Positions 55,756 to 63,954 of a DNA stretch of 64,000 bases are shown here, piece after piece. The DNA lies in NCBI GenBank assembly GCA_015060405.1, contig SUYN01000007.1, positions 25,447 through 89,446 of the forward strand, read 5' to 3'. Within the stretch, counting starts at the first letter, position 1. Every line of letters begins with the position of its first letter. A program made the translations under genes and the position numbers. The notes under the pieces are model-generated. The model saw nothing but the letters and a program-made list of their open reading frames with translations, ran no database searches and was not told the origin of the DNA. Source of the stretch: Bacteroidales bacterium (GTDB lineage Bacteria > Bacteroidota > Bacteroidia > Bacteroidales > UBA932).

Positions 55756-56469
55756 ATGGAACGGAATAAACCTATCATCTCATTCAGAAATGCGGACATC
55801 ATCAACGGCGAGGCGACTGTGATCTATGGTCTGAACATGGAAGTCATGCCCGGAGACTTTGTCTACATAGTAGGAAAAGTCGGCACCGGAAAGACCTCCA
55901 TCATAAGGACCATCATCGCAGAGAACCCTCTTACCAAAGGAGAAGGCGAAGCCTGCGGATTCAGCCTGAACGGGATAAGGGACAAGGAGATCCCTTATCT
56001 GAGAAGAAGGATGGGCGTCGTGTTCCAGGACTTCCAGCTCCTGATGGACAGAAGCGTCGAAGACAATCTTTCCTTCGTGCTCAAGGCCACAGGTTGGAAG
56101 AACGAAGAAGAGATGTCAAAGAGAATAAACTCCGTCCTCGAAGCCGTCGGCATGCAGCGTAAGGCTCACAAGATGCCGCACCAGCTTTCCGGAGGTGAGC
56201 AGCAGCGCATCGCTATAGCGCGCTCGCTGCTGAACGACCCGGAGGTGATCATTGCCGACGAGCCGACCGGAAATCTCGACAACGAGACAGCTGACGGCAT
56301 CATGAAGCTTCTCACCGGCATCAACAGCGAAAAGGGCACAGCCATAGTGATGGTGACGCACAACAGACAGATATTCGAGAAGTATCCGGGCAGGGTGATG
56401 GTATGCAAGGACGAATGCTGCACGGAGCAGACGGAAGACGAGGCTATAGATCTTGAACTCGCCATCTGA
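55756..56469 (+). CDS. ftsE: FtsE-like ABC ATPase
   Basis: ATPase of the FtsEX complex, controlling septal wall hydrolysis (237 aa). Walker A is GKVGTGKTS, Q-loop VVFQDFQLL, signature LSGGEQQRIAIARSL, Walker B VIIADEPTGNLD and H-loop VTHNR. No ftsX is adjacent. LolD-type transporters are close relatives, so the exact partner is inferred. TATCTTTG at 55723-55730 lies 25 nt before the ATG. Confidence 0.85.
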   Translation: MERNKPIISFRNADIINGEATVIYGLNMEVMPGDFVYIVGKVGTGKTSIIRTIIAENPLTKGEGEACGFSLNGIRDKEIPYLRRRMGVVFQDFQLLMDRSVEDNLSFVLKATGWKNEEEMSKRINSVLEAVGMQRKAHKMPHQLSGGEQQRIAIARSLLNDPEVIIADEPTGNLDNETADGIMKLLTGINSEKGTAIVMVTHNRQIFEKYPGRVMVCKDECCTEQTEDEAIDLELAI

Positions 56470-56470
56470 G

Positions 56471-57118
56471 ATGACCAGAAGAGAATTATACAGAAAGGTG
56501 ACCGGATGGTTCTCGGCCAACATGGAGGTTGCGGAGACCGAACTCCACTATGACTCCGCTTTTCATCTTCTGATCGCGGTGATCCTGTCCGCCCAGTGTA
56601 CGGACAAGCGCGTGAACATCTACACGCCCGCCATCTTCGCCAGATTCCCCCAGCCCGAGGATCTGGCAGAAGCGTCATTTGAAGAGGTCTACGGAATGAT
56701 CAAGTCGATTTCATTCCCCAACAACAAGGCGAAGCACCTCATCGGGATGGCGAAGATGCTCGCTGAGGATTTCTCAAGTGTCGTCCCATCCGAGCCGGAG
56801 CAGCTCGAGAAACTCCCCGGAGTGGGAAGGAAGACAGCCAATGTGATAGCATCTGTGATATATGACAAGCCGGTCATCGCCGTCGACACCCATGTGTTCA
56901 GGGTATCGAGAAGAATAGGCCTGTCCAAGGGCAGCACGGTCGAAGCCGTAGAAAAGGACCTGACGGCCGGATTCCCGGCAGAACTCCGAGGCAAGGCTCA
57001 CCACTGGCTGATCCTCCACGGAAGATATGTATGTACGGCACGAAAGCCCAAATGCGAAGAATGTGGCCTCAGGGATCTCTGCAACGAATATAAACTGAAT
57101 AATCTCCGCATCCGCTGA
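56471..57118 (+). CDS. nth: Endonuclease III
   Basis: Base-excision DNA glycosylase/AP-lyase for oxidised pyrimidines (215 aa). The helix-hairpin-helix is LPGVGRKTANVI with the catalytic lysine; the catalytic Asp is in AVDTHVFRVS; the C-terminal [4Fe-4S] loop is CTARKPKCEECGLRDLC (C-x6-C-x2-C-x5-C). ATG 56471 is 1 nt past the ftsE stop; the tracked start 56453 is a TTG inside ftsE. Confidence 0.95.
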   Translation: MTRRELYRKVTGWFSANMEVAETELHYDSAFHLLIAVILSAQCTDKRVNIYTPAIFARFPQPEDLAEASFEEVYGMIKSISFPNNKAKHLIGMAKMLAEDFSSVVPSEPEQLEKLPGVGRKTANVIASVIYDKPVIAVDTHVFRVSRRIGLSKGSTVEAVEKDLTAGFPAELRGKAHHWLILHGRYVCTARKPKCEECGLRDLCNEYKLNNLRIR

Positions 57119-58749
57119 TGAACTGCCTCCACAGATTCAGCCCTGACATCCGACTTGAATGGGACGGCACCTTCACCGACCCGTTCAGATACAGGCCGCA
57201 CCCGCTTGTAGCCAAGGCAGCAGCGGAAGTGCTGAAGACCGCTTCCGAATCCGGCTTCATGCTGGGGAAGATGATGGGAGTGCTGGTGGTGAAGAACCCG
57301 GAAGACGGAACGACAGGCTATCTCGCTGCATTTTCCGGATCGGTCAATGACAGGAGCATTATTGACGGATTTGTACCGCCGGTCTTTGATCTCCTGGATC
57401 CTCAGGGAGTGTTCAAGACGGGAGAAGCCGAGCTCAACCTCATGAGTTCCAGGATAAAGGAGCTGGAGAACTCCCCGGAACTTCTGGAACTGAAAGAGCA
57501 GCTGGACAGCACGCTGGCCTGCGCCGAAAGCGAAATATCAGCCATGAAGGCGAGGATGGCAGTCTCCAGGAAAGACAGAGAAGCCAGGAGAGCCAGTCCG
57601 GAAGGCAGGGAACTCTCAGGAATCCTGATAAGGGAGAGCCAGTTCGAAAAGGCTGAGCTTAAAAGGCTCAAATCGTCATGGAGGGCGCAGACTGAAGCGA
57701 TAAGGCAGAAGATCGCAGCAATTTCAGAAGAGATACAGGCACTTAAGGCAGAGAGAGCAGAAAGATCAGAGAAGCTCCAGAAATGGATATTCGACAGGTT
57801 CATTGTCAGCAACGTCCTTGGAGAGCGCGCATCCATAAGTGAAATCTTTTCAGCCTGCGGCCAGATACCTCCGGGAGGCACCGGCGAATGTGCGGCACCC
57901 AAGCTGCTCCAATATGCCTTCCTCAACCATCTCGAGCCTGTAGCAATGGGAGAATTCTGGTACGGCGAATCACCGGAAGGCCCCATCAGGACACACGGAC
58001 ACTTCTACCCTTCATGTACAAGCAGATGCGGTCCGCTGCTGAAGTTCATGCTGAAAGGGCTGAAGACGGAAAAGGCCGAAGTCACCGGCGGCAGTCCGGC
58101 CATCATTCACCAGGACAATGACGTGGCCGTGGCATGCAAACCGTCAGGCATGCCGTCAGTGCCAGGGCTGGACGGGCAGGTCTCCATGCTGGAATGGATG
58201 CAGGAGCGCCTCGGCGGATCCGTGGAAAGCGTCCACCGCCTGGATATGGACACATCAGGAATCATAGTATATGCCATGAATCCCGAAGCCGGCAGCGACC
58301 TGCGCAGGCAATTCGAGGAACATTCGGTCAGCAAGACCTACATGGCAAGGCTGTCTCCGGAAGACAAGGGCACAGATGCCGGGCCGGCAATGAAGCTGCT
58401 CCCGGGTTCAAAAGGCAATGTCAGCCTTCCGCTTGCGGCAGATTATGACGAAAGGCCGCGTCAGAAGGCAGACATGACCCAGGGCAAAGAAGCTCTGACC
58501 AATTATGAGGTTACAGCAGTACACGAAGACGGATGTACAGAAATACTGTTCCATCCCGTAACAGGCCGCACACACCAGCTCAGGGCACACTCCGCACATA
58601 TTCATGGGCTTGCCAGGCCTATAGTCGGCGACATGCTTTACGGCGGCCTTCCCCACCCCCGCCTATGCCTTCACGCACTGGAGATCTCATTCCGACATCC
58701 GGGCACAGGCGTACAGGTGACCTTCAGCTGCCGGAAATCCATGTACTAA
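57118..58749 (+). CDS. RluA-family pseudouridine synthase with long N-terminal region
   Basis: RNA-modifying enzyme (543 aa). The catalytic domain occupies the C-terminal third: DVAVACKPSGMPSVPG, then VHRLDMDTSG with the catalytic Asp, and HPVTGRTHQLRAHSA. It is preceded by about 330 extra residues with a coiled coil (about 105-225) and a Cys-containing stretch (FYPSCTSRCGPLLKFML). This long form is seen in Bacteroidota. The substrate RNA is unknown. Its ATG overlaps the nth stop (TGATG). Confidence 0.88.
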   Translation: MNCLHRFSPDIRLEWDGTFTDPFRYRPHPLVAKAAAEVLKTASESGFMLGKMMGVLVVKNPEDGTTGYLAAFSGSVNDRSIIDGFVPPVFDLLDPQGVFKTGEAELNLMSSRIKELENSPELLELKEQLDSTLACAESEISAMKARMAVSRKDREARRASPEGRELSGILIRESQFEKAELKRLKSSWRAQTEAIRQKIAAISEEIQALKAERAERSEKLQKWIFDRFIVSNVLGERASISEIFSACGQIPPGGTGECAAPKLLQYAFLNHLEPVAMGEFWYGESPEGPIRTHGHFYPSCTSRCGPLLKFMLKGLKTEKAEVTGGSPAIIHQDNDVAVACKPSGMPSVPGLDGQVSMLEWMQERLGGSVESVHRLDMDTSGIIVYAMNPEAGSDLRRQFEEHSVSKTYMARLSPEDKGTDAGPAMKLLPGSKGNVSLPLAADYDERPRQKADMTQGKEALTNYEVTAVHEDGCTEILFHPVTGRTHQLRAHSAHIHGLARPIVGDMLYGGLPHPRLCLHALEISFRHPGTGVQVTFSCRKSMY

Positions 58750-58751
58750 AT

Positions 58752-58781
58752 AAAACGGTCCGCATATCTGCGGACCGTTTT
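58752..58781. terminator. Bidirectional terminator between the RluA-like gene and rpmE
   Basis: Perfect 13-bp stem AAAACGGTCCGCA / TGCGGACCGTTTT with loop TATC; T-tracts on both strands. Confidence 0.9.
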
Positions 58782-58801
58782 CACCATATGTCTTGGAAGA
58801 A

Positions 58802-59050
58802 TTACTTCTTCTTTGCGTATCTCTGATAGAATTTGTCAACGCGACCTGCAGTGTCGACGAGCTTCATCTTACCTGTGTAGAATGGGTGAGATGTGTTAGA
58901 GATCTCAAGCTTTACCACTGGGTATTCAACACCTTCAATCTCAATTGTCTCCTTTGTGTTTGCACATGAACGTGTGATGAACACGATTTCGTTTGACATA
59001 TCCTTGAAAGCTACAAGACGGTAGGTTTCGGGATGTATACCTTTCTTCAT
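58802..59050 (-). CDS. rpmE: Ribosomal protein L31 type B
   Basis: 82-aa large-subunit protein. It starts MKKGIHPETYRLVAFKDMSN and ends HPFYTGKMKLVDTAGRVDKFYQRY. It lacks the CXXC zinc ligands of type A and has only a single Cys (SCAN), so it is the zinc-independent type B. Confidence 0.96.
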   Translation of the reverse strand: MKKGIHPETYRLVAFKDMSNEIVFITRSCANTKETIEIEGVEYPVVKLEISNTSHPFYTGKMKLVDTAGRVDKFYQRYAKKK

Positions 59051-59086
59051 AACGATTAAAAATTAGTTAACTATTTTTTCGAGGCG

Positions 59087-59117
59087 CAAATGTACACCCT
59101 TTTTTCATAATAAACAA
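59087..59117 (-). promoter_or_regulatory. Promoter of rpmE
   Basis: Minus-strand TTG (59115-59117), 20-nt spacer, TACATTTG (59087-59094). Confidence 0.75.
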
Positions 59118-59134
59118 CAATTTCCTCAAGAAAA

Positions 59135-60202
59135 TCACTTAATTCTCACAGGCTGATCATCATAAAGAAGGAACTTCTTGGCCTTGCGGATCCATTTCTG
59201 CTCCTCCACCTTGATATGCTCCCTTGCATCCTCCCACGAGACCTCTCCATTGATGTAATCCAGAAGGACCTGATCGGAGAGCTTGGCATCAAAGCCTTCC
59301 TCAAGAACAAACTCCTTGCAGTTCTCCTTGAAGTAACGTATCAGCTGCAGGGTATGCATCAGAGAGTGATACTCCTCACCCGGCTCGCGCATCAGTTGAT
59401 AGCCGAAACATTTCTGTCCCTGATACTTTCCGCAAGATGGCGTGAACGAGCACGGACGCAGCATGATACCTTCAGCTAAAGGGACATCAGCCTTTCCGAC
59501 AGTCTTGACGAATGGCGCTCCGAAATACTCATAAGGACGTGCCGTACCAATCCCGGGAGTGATGTTCGTATTGTTCCACAATCCCCCGCCGCTGTACATG
59601 TCGCAGGTGAAGAGCCCCGGAATGTCCGAGGCCGGTGCTATCATCCACGGCATGAGCTGGTGATTCGAGCCTGTCGCAAGGGCGGATATGATATGAAGAG
59701 GGAACTTAGCACCGATCTCATGGTAGTAGAGATTCGCGAGCTCCCCGAGTGTAAGTCCATGACGATGAGCCACTTTAGGAACATTAAGCTCCTGCACGGA
59801 AGAAGGCATGGTCCCCTCCACTATACGGCCGGCCGGATTGTTATGGTCAACGATGTACAATGACGGAGCATCATCCTTCATCGTCTTGAGCGTCTCCATC
59901 AGACGGAACACGTCCTTCGTGTAGTTGAAGTATCTCGTGCCGACATCCTGTATCTCCACCACCACGGCATTCAGTCCTTCAAGTTCCTCCCTCGTGAATT
60001 CTATATGATTGGTCAGAGGAGTAAGTTCTGTGTCACGAGGATTGAATATGACCTGAAGGTTGCCTCTCTCACGGAAGAGGTCGTACATATATCTTCCTTT
60101 TTCAGTGTCCCAGCAGTTCTGGGTGCAGAAACAGCCCACCTTGCCTTCATGCAAGGCCTTGTCCAGCTGCTCCTCCAATGATGTTGTCCTGAATGAAAAC
60201 AT
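59135..60202 (-). CDS. DUF1343 / NamZ-like protein, divergent and without signal peptide
   Basis: 355 aa related to the DUF1343 family, whose studied member NamZ is an exo-N-acetylmuramidase. Family segments: VVVEIQDVGTRYFNY, YIVDHNNPAGRIVEG, HRHGLTLGELANLYYHE and NTNITPGIGTARPYEYFGAPFV. Two oddities: there is no signal peptide, and the F-x-PEHG segment usual near the N terminus reads VIFNPRDTE. It lies 10 nt downstream of glmM, so it is probably cotranscribed with amino-sugar synthesis. A non-catalytic or altered role is possible. Confidence 0.75.
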   Translation of the reverse strand: MFSFRTTSLEEQLDKALHEGKVGCFCTQNCWDTEKGRYMYDLFRERGNLQVIFNPRDTELTPLTNHIEFTREELEGLNAVVVEIQDVGTRYFNYTKDVFRLMETLKTMKDDAPSLYIVDHNNPAGRIVEGTMPSSVQELNVPKVAHRHGLTLGELANLYYHEIGAKFPLHIISALATGSNHQLMPWMIAPASDIPGLFTCDMYSGGGLWNNTNITPGIGTARPYEYFGAPFVKTVGKADVPLAEGIMLRPCSFTPSCGKYQGQKCFGYQLMREPGEEYHSLMHTLQLIRYFKENCKEFVLEEGFDAKLSDQVLLDYINGEVSWEDAREHIKVEEQKWIRKAKKFLLYDDQPVRIK

Positions 60203-60212
60203 GTCCTCTAAA

Positions 60213-61661
60213 TTACATTAACGAATCAGCTATGTCAATGACCTTGCGGGCCAGGGCATCCGCCGCCTCCTTCGTAGCCGCCTCTGCATATATGCGGACG
60301 ATTGGTTCAGTGTTCGAACGGCGCAGATGGACCCACTCCTTCCTGGACTCGAAAGACACCTTCACTCCGTCAAGAGTGTTGACGTCCTCGTCCGCAAAGA
60401 CTTCACGGACCTTATCCAATATGGTGTCTATCAAGGCATTGTCTGCCAGTTCAATCTTATTCTTCGCTATGACATACTTAGGATATGTAGCAAGGAGCTC
60501 CGACACCTTCATCTTCTTATATGCAAGATTAGTAAGGAAAAGCGCCACACCCACCATCGCATCCCTTCCGTAGTGAAGGGCAGGATATATGACACCGCCG
60601 TTGCCCTCGCCTCCGATGAGGGCTCCGCACTCCTTCATCTTTGTCGTCACATTCACTTCGCCCACCGCTGCGGCATGATATTCACCGCCATACTGCTCCG
60701 TCACATCCCTCAAGGCACGTGACGACGAGAGGTTTGATGAAGTGGCAAGTTCATATGGATGAGCTATCTCTTCGATCGAGCGTCCCGACTCGAGGGCTTC
60801 ATTGTACACTCTTGAAATCAGATAGTCCGCGACACTGACCAGAGTATATTCCTCACCAAAAGGTGTTCCATCCTCGCATATAAGGGCCAGACGGTCCACA
60901 TCAGGATCCACGGATATGCCGAGATCCGCCCCGCCCGCCACGACTGCCTCGGAGAGTTCCGTCAGATTTGACGGAAGCGGCTCAGGATTGTGGGCGAACT
61001 CGCCGGTAGGCTCACAGTTGACGAAGATGCACTCGACGCCGAGCCTCTCAAGCAGACGAGGCATGATTATGCCACCTACTGAATTGACCGCATCGAGGGC
61101 GACCTTGAAACCGGCCTTTCTCACAGCCTCCGCATCCACGGCATCCAGAGCCAGCACGGCATCCAGATGAGCATCGGTAAAATCCTTTTCCTCCATGACT
61201 CCGAGCGAATCCACATCTGCGAAAGAGAACTCCCCTTTTTCAGCGCACTCAAGGATTGCCGCACCTTCCTCAGCATTGAGGAATTCGCCTCTTTCATTCA
61301 GAAGCTTGAGGGCGTTCCATTGTTTGGGATTATGCGAAGCCGTAAGAATGATTCCGCCATCAGCCTGCTCGAACACGACTGCCATCTCAGTCGTCGGGGT
61401 CGATGCAAAACCTGCCTTTACAACATCCACACCGCAGGATATCAGGGTTCCGCAGACAAGCTGCTCGACCATATCTCCGGACAGACGGGCATCCTTTCCT
61501 ACTACCACCTTGTATCTCCCGCCCTCCAGCTTCGGCAGACGTTCCTTCATCTTCTCGCAATATGCGTATGTGAATTTCACGATATCAAGGGGAGAAAGGC
61601 CTTCTCCCGGCGCTCCGCCAATGGTACCGCGTATTCCAGATATTGATTTTATAAGTGTCAT
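60213..61661 (-). CDS. glmM: Phosphoglucosamine mutase
   Basis: Interconverts glucosamine-6- and -1-phosphate on the path to UDP-GlcNAc. 482 aa from ATG 61661 (MTLIKSISGIRGTIGG); the tracked start 61676 adds five residues. The phosphoserine loop is LTASHNPKQWNALK, the metal loop SVDPDVDRLAL and the sugar loop GEGNGGVIYP. Phosphomannomutase activity cannot be excluded by sequence. Confidence 0.9.
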   Translation of the reverse strand: MTLIKSISGIRGTIGGAPGEGLSPLDIVKFTYAYCEKMKERLPKLEGGRYKVVVGKDARLSGDMVEQLVCGTLISCGVDVVKAGFASTPTTEMAVVFEQADGGIILTASHNPKQWNALKLLNERGEFLNAEEGAAILECAEKGEFSFADVDSLGVMEEKDFTDAHLDAVLALDAVDAEAVRKAGFKVALDAVNSVGGIIMPRLLERLGVECIFVNCEPTGEFAHNPEPLPSNLTELSEAVVAGGADLGISVDPDVDRLALICEDGTPFGEEYTLVSVADYLISRVYNEALESGRSIEEIAHPYELATSSNLSSSRALRDVTEQYGGEYHAAAVGEVNVTTKMKECGALIGGEGNGGVIYPALHYGRDAMVGVALFLTNLAYKKMKVSELLATYPKYVIAKNKIELADNALIDTILDKVREVFADEDVNTLDGVKVSFESRKEWVHLRRSNTEPIVRIYAEAATKEAADALARKVIDIADSLM

Positions 61662-61692
61662 GACTGGTTTATCCAATTACAAGTTATCTTGG

Positions 61693-61723
61693 CAAAATTA
61701 AAGTTTTATGACTGCAATAACAA
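61693..61723 (-). promoter_or_regulatory. Promoter of glmM
   Basis: Minus-strand TTG (61721-61723), 20-nt spacer, TAATTTTG (61693-61700). A plus-strand TACTTTTG box (61733-61740) for the DUF486 gene lies 10 nt away, so the two promoters are back to back. Confidence 0.75.
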
Positions 61724-61764
61724 ATTAAATGTTACTTTTGCAGACTGAAAGACAAGGTATAAAA

Positions 61765-62133
61765 ATGAAAGCGATCTGGACAATACTCCTTCTGATAGCA
61801 TCAAATGTATTCATGACATTTGCATGGTACGGCCACCTGAAACTCCAGGAGATGAAGATCTCATCAGGCTGGCCCCTGATTCTTGTAATACTCTTCTCAT
61901 GGGGAGTGGCCTTCTTCGAGTACTGCGCCCAGGTTCCGGCCAACAGAATCGGATTCGTTGAAAACGGAGGTCCCTTCAACCTCATGCAGCTGAAGATCAT
62001 CCAGGAAGTCATCTCACTCACTGTATTCACAGTCCTGGTGACAGTGATGTTCAAGGGACAGACTCTTCAGTGGAACCATTTTGCAGCGTTTTTCTGCCTG
62101 ATCATGGCTGTATTCTTCGTATTTTTGAAATAA
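61765..62133 (+). CDS. DUF486 / DMT-like small membrane protein
   Basis: 122-aa inner-membrane protein with four predicted helices (IWTILLLIASNVFMTFAWYGHL; WPLILVILFSWGVAFFEY; QEVISLTVFTVLVTVMF; FAAFFCLIMAVFFVFL). It has the VPANRIGF motif of DUF486, a half-size relative of drug/metabolite transporters. Substrate unknown. The start was moved from the tracked 61729 to ATG 61765, past the promoter box. Confidence 0.9.
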   Translation: MKAIWTILLLIASNVFMTFAWYGHLKLQEMKISSGWPLILVILFSWGVAFFEYCAQVPANRIGFVENGGPFNLMQLKIIQEVISLTVFTVLVTVMFKGQTLQWNHFAAFFCLIMAVFFVFLK

Positions 62134-62168
62134 AACGACGGTTTTTTCAAAAAATATTGCAGAAAAAT

Positions 62169-62198
62169 TTGGAAGTAAAGAAATATTGCTTACCTTTG
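62169..62198 (+). promoter_or_regulatory. Promoter of tRNA-Glu
   Basis: TTG (62169-62171), 19-nt spacer, TACCTTTG (62191-62198), 18 nt before the mature tRNA. Confidence 0.75.
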
Positions 62199-62216
62199 CA
62201 ATCCCAAACGAAACAT

Positions 62217-62291
62217 GGTCGGTTCGTATAACGGTTAGTACTCAAGATTCTCAATCTTGCAATAGGGGTTCGATTCCCCTACCGACTACCA
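62217..62291 (+). tRNA. tRNA-Glu (anticodon CTC), CCA encoded
   Basis: 75-nt cloverleaf: acceptor GGTCGGT/ACCGACT, anticodon stem CAAGA/TCTTG around loop TTCTCAA (anticodon CTC), and T-arm AGGGG-TTCGATT-CCCCT. Discriminator A is followed by an encoded CCA. Confidence 0.95.
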
Positions 62292-62292
62292 G

Positions 62293-62318
62293 AGGTCAGC
62301 AGAAATGCTGGCCTTTTT
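62293..62318 (+). terminator. Terminator of tRNA-Glu
   Basis: AGGTCAGCA - GAAA - TGCTGGCCT (9-bp stem, one G-U) with TTTT following. Confidence 0.85.
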
Positions 62319-62391
62319 CGTTATATAGGTCACCATATATAATTGTTACAAACCCATATCATCAGAGATGATATAATGACACTACGTCCCA

Positions 62392-63537
62392 ATGCCAGGA
62401 ACAATCATCATAGCCCCGGACTCATTCAAAGGATCGCTGACCTCGTCCGAAGTCGCCCAAGCCATATACGAAGGCATAATGGACGTCAGACCTGACTGCA
62501 AGACCAGAACAATATGCATGTCAGACGGAGGCGACGGGATGATCCGGGCGCTGGAAGGTTGCATTCAGGCCGAAAAGGTCTGTCTGCATGTACATGGCCC
62601 CATAGGCAGAACAGTGGAGGCTTCCTACCTCATTGCGGACGGAACAGCAATAATTGAGATGGCCCAGGCAAGCGGACTGACCTGCATCGAAGTCTCAGAA
62701 CGCAACCCTCTCAAGACATCCACATATGGAACAGGCGAAATCATCCTCCATGCCCTTGGGAGAGGATGCAGAAGGTTCATTATCGGACTGGGCGGAAGCG
62801 CCACGAATGACGCCGGATGCGGAATGATGGAAGCTCTTGGCTGCAGATTCTTCACCCCCGAAGGGAAGGAGATCACAGGCTGCAATGGCGAAAGCCTCAT
62901 ATCCATAGCATCAATGGACACAACGGAAATGGACAGAAGGCTGGCAGGATGCAGTTTCACAGCTGCATGTGATGTAGATGCAGTCTTCACCGGCCCGGAG
63001 GGTGCAGTCCAGGTCTTTGCGGCACAAAAAGGAGCTGACGCGTCTATGATGAACGAACTGGAAAAAGGGATGAAATCCTATGAATCCGTAATCCTGAAGC
63101 AATATGGAACAAGACTCTCCGAGATCAAAGGAAGCGGAGCTGCCGGCGGGATGGGCGGTTGCCTTCACACATTCTTCAACGCGGAAATGCATAAAGGGGC
63201 CGACCTCATCCTTGAAATGACCGGATTCAGCGAGGCGCTGAAGCAGGCAGACCTTGTCATCACCGGAGAAGGCAGAATAGACAGGCAGACCTTCATGGGC
63301 AAAGCGCCATCGGAGATAGCTGCAAGGGCTGCCTCTGAAGGAACACCTGCAATTGCCATCGGAGGAATCGTGGAAAACGGCATTGAGGAATCCCACAGGA
63401 AGTCATTCAAAGCCATCCTCCCCATCTGCCCAAGACCGGCATCAGAAGAAGAACTTTCAGAAGCCATGAATCCGGAAACTGCCAAAAGGAACATCCGAAG
63501 GACCATAGCCACCTACCTGGCAGACAAGAGTATATAA
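62392..63537 (+). CDS. Glycerate kinase
   Basis: Phosphorylates D-glycerate, probably at the 2-position as in the GarK/GlxK family (381 aa). The N-terminal IIIAPDSFKGSLTSSEVAQAI, then CMSDGGDGMI, the LGGSATNDAGCGMMEALG loop and the late VITGEGRIDRQT motif are all typical. An 8-bp palindromic hairpin (62356-62374, ATATCATC/GATGATAT) lies 18 nt upstream of the ATG, of unknown role. Confidence 0.93.
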   Translation: MPGTIIIAPDSFKGSLTSSEVAQAIYEGIMDVRPDCKTRTICMSDGGDGMIRALEGCIQAEKVCLHVHGPIGRTVEASYLIADGTAIIEMAQASGLTCIEVSERNPLKTSTYGTGEIILHALGRGCRRFIIGLGGSATNDAGCGMMEALGCRFFTPEGKEITGCNGESLISIASMDTTEMDRRLAGCSFTAACDVDAVFTGPEGAVQVFAAQKGADASMMNELEKGMKSYESVILKQYGTRLSEIKGSGAAGGMGGCLHTFFNAEMHKGADLILEMTGFSEALKQADLVITGEGRIDRQTFMGKAPSEIAARAASEGTPAIAIGGIVENGIEESHRKSFKAILPICPRPASEEELSEAMNPETAKRNIRRTIATYLADKSI

Positions 63538-63784
63538 AACAGCCTGACAGCTGCCACAGCGTCAAAAACATCAGACAATCAAACGGTTTCATATTTCAAC
63601 GGAAAATCCCGGCTGTTCTCAATCACGGCCAGAAAAACGGCCCTTTACCTGGCCACTCATAGAAAAAAACATCTCCGGCCAGGAAATCGAGCTTATTTAT
63701 GGCCGTCACTGTCACAAATAAACGATTATTCAACAAAAAATTTTGCAGATTCAAAAAAAAGAGCCATATTTGCAGTCGCATTAA
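63538..63784 (+). other. 247-nt non-coding gap before tRNA-Ala
   Basis: I see no gene here. It contains repeated GGCC-bearing short motifs (CGGCCAG, CGGCC, TGGCCA, CGGCCAG, TGGCCG) between 63620 and 63705 that could pair with one another, and the tRNA promoter at the right end. The 109-aa tracked minus ORF across it is antisense to the tRNA. Confidence 0.5.
63743..63772 (+). promoter_or_regulatory. Promoter of tRNA-Ala
   Basis: TTG (63743-63745), 19-nt spacer, CATATTTG (63765-63772), one mismatch in the -7 box. Confidence 0.6.
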
Positions 63785-63858
63785 GGGGGTATAGCTCAGT
63801 TGGCTAGAGCGCCTGCTTTGCAAGCAGGAAGTCGTCGGTTCGACTCCGACTATCTCCA
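63785..63858 (+). tRNA. tRNA-Ala (anticodon TGC)
   Basis: 74-nt cloverleaf: acceptor GGGGGTA/TATCTCC (two G-U pairs), anticodon stem CCTGC/GCAGG around TTTGCAA (anticodon TGC), T-arm with GTTCGACT. The discriminator A is followed by CTA, so CCA is not encoded, unlike the tRNA-Glu above. Confidence 0.95.
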
Positions 63859-63863
63859 CTACC

Positions 63864-63899
63864 AACCCACTCGGAGATGCTTCTGAGTGGGTTTTTCTT
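63864..63899 (+). terminator. Terminator of tRNA-Ala
   Basis: AACCCACTC and GAGTGGGTT (9-bp stem) with a T-rich tail TTTCTTTTT. Confidence 0.85.
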
Positions 63900-63915
63900 T
63901 TTGGGAGGGTCAAAA

Positions 63916-63954
63916 TGTACCCACATTGTACCCACATTTTGGATGTACCCACTT
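63916..63954 (+). repeat. Tandem TGTACCCACAT repeats
   Basis: TGTACCCACAT occurs twice back to back (63916-63926, 63927-63937), with a third near-copy TGTACCCACTT at 63944-63954. They lie just beyond a tRNA gene. This resembles arm-type sites beside tyrosine-recombinase genes of integrative elements; the rest lies outside the window. Confidence 0.6.

Noticed and set aside
63623-63952. 109-aa minus ORF containing VEPTTSCLQSRRSSQLSYTP
   Set aside because: This string is the reverse-strand translation of the tRNA-Ala gene, a familiar annotation artefact.
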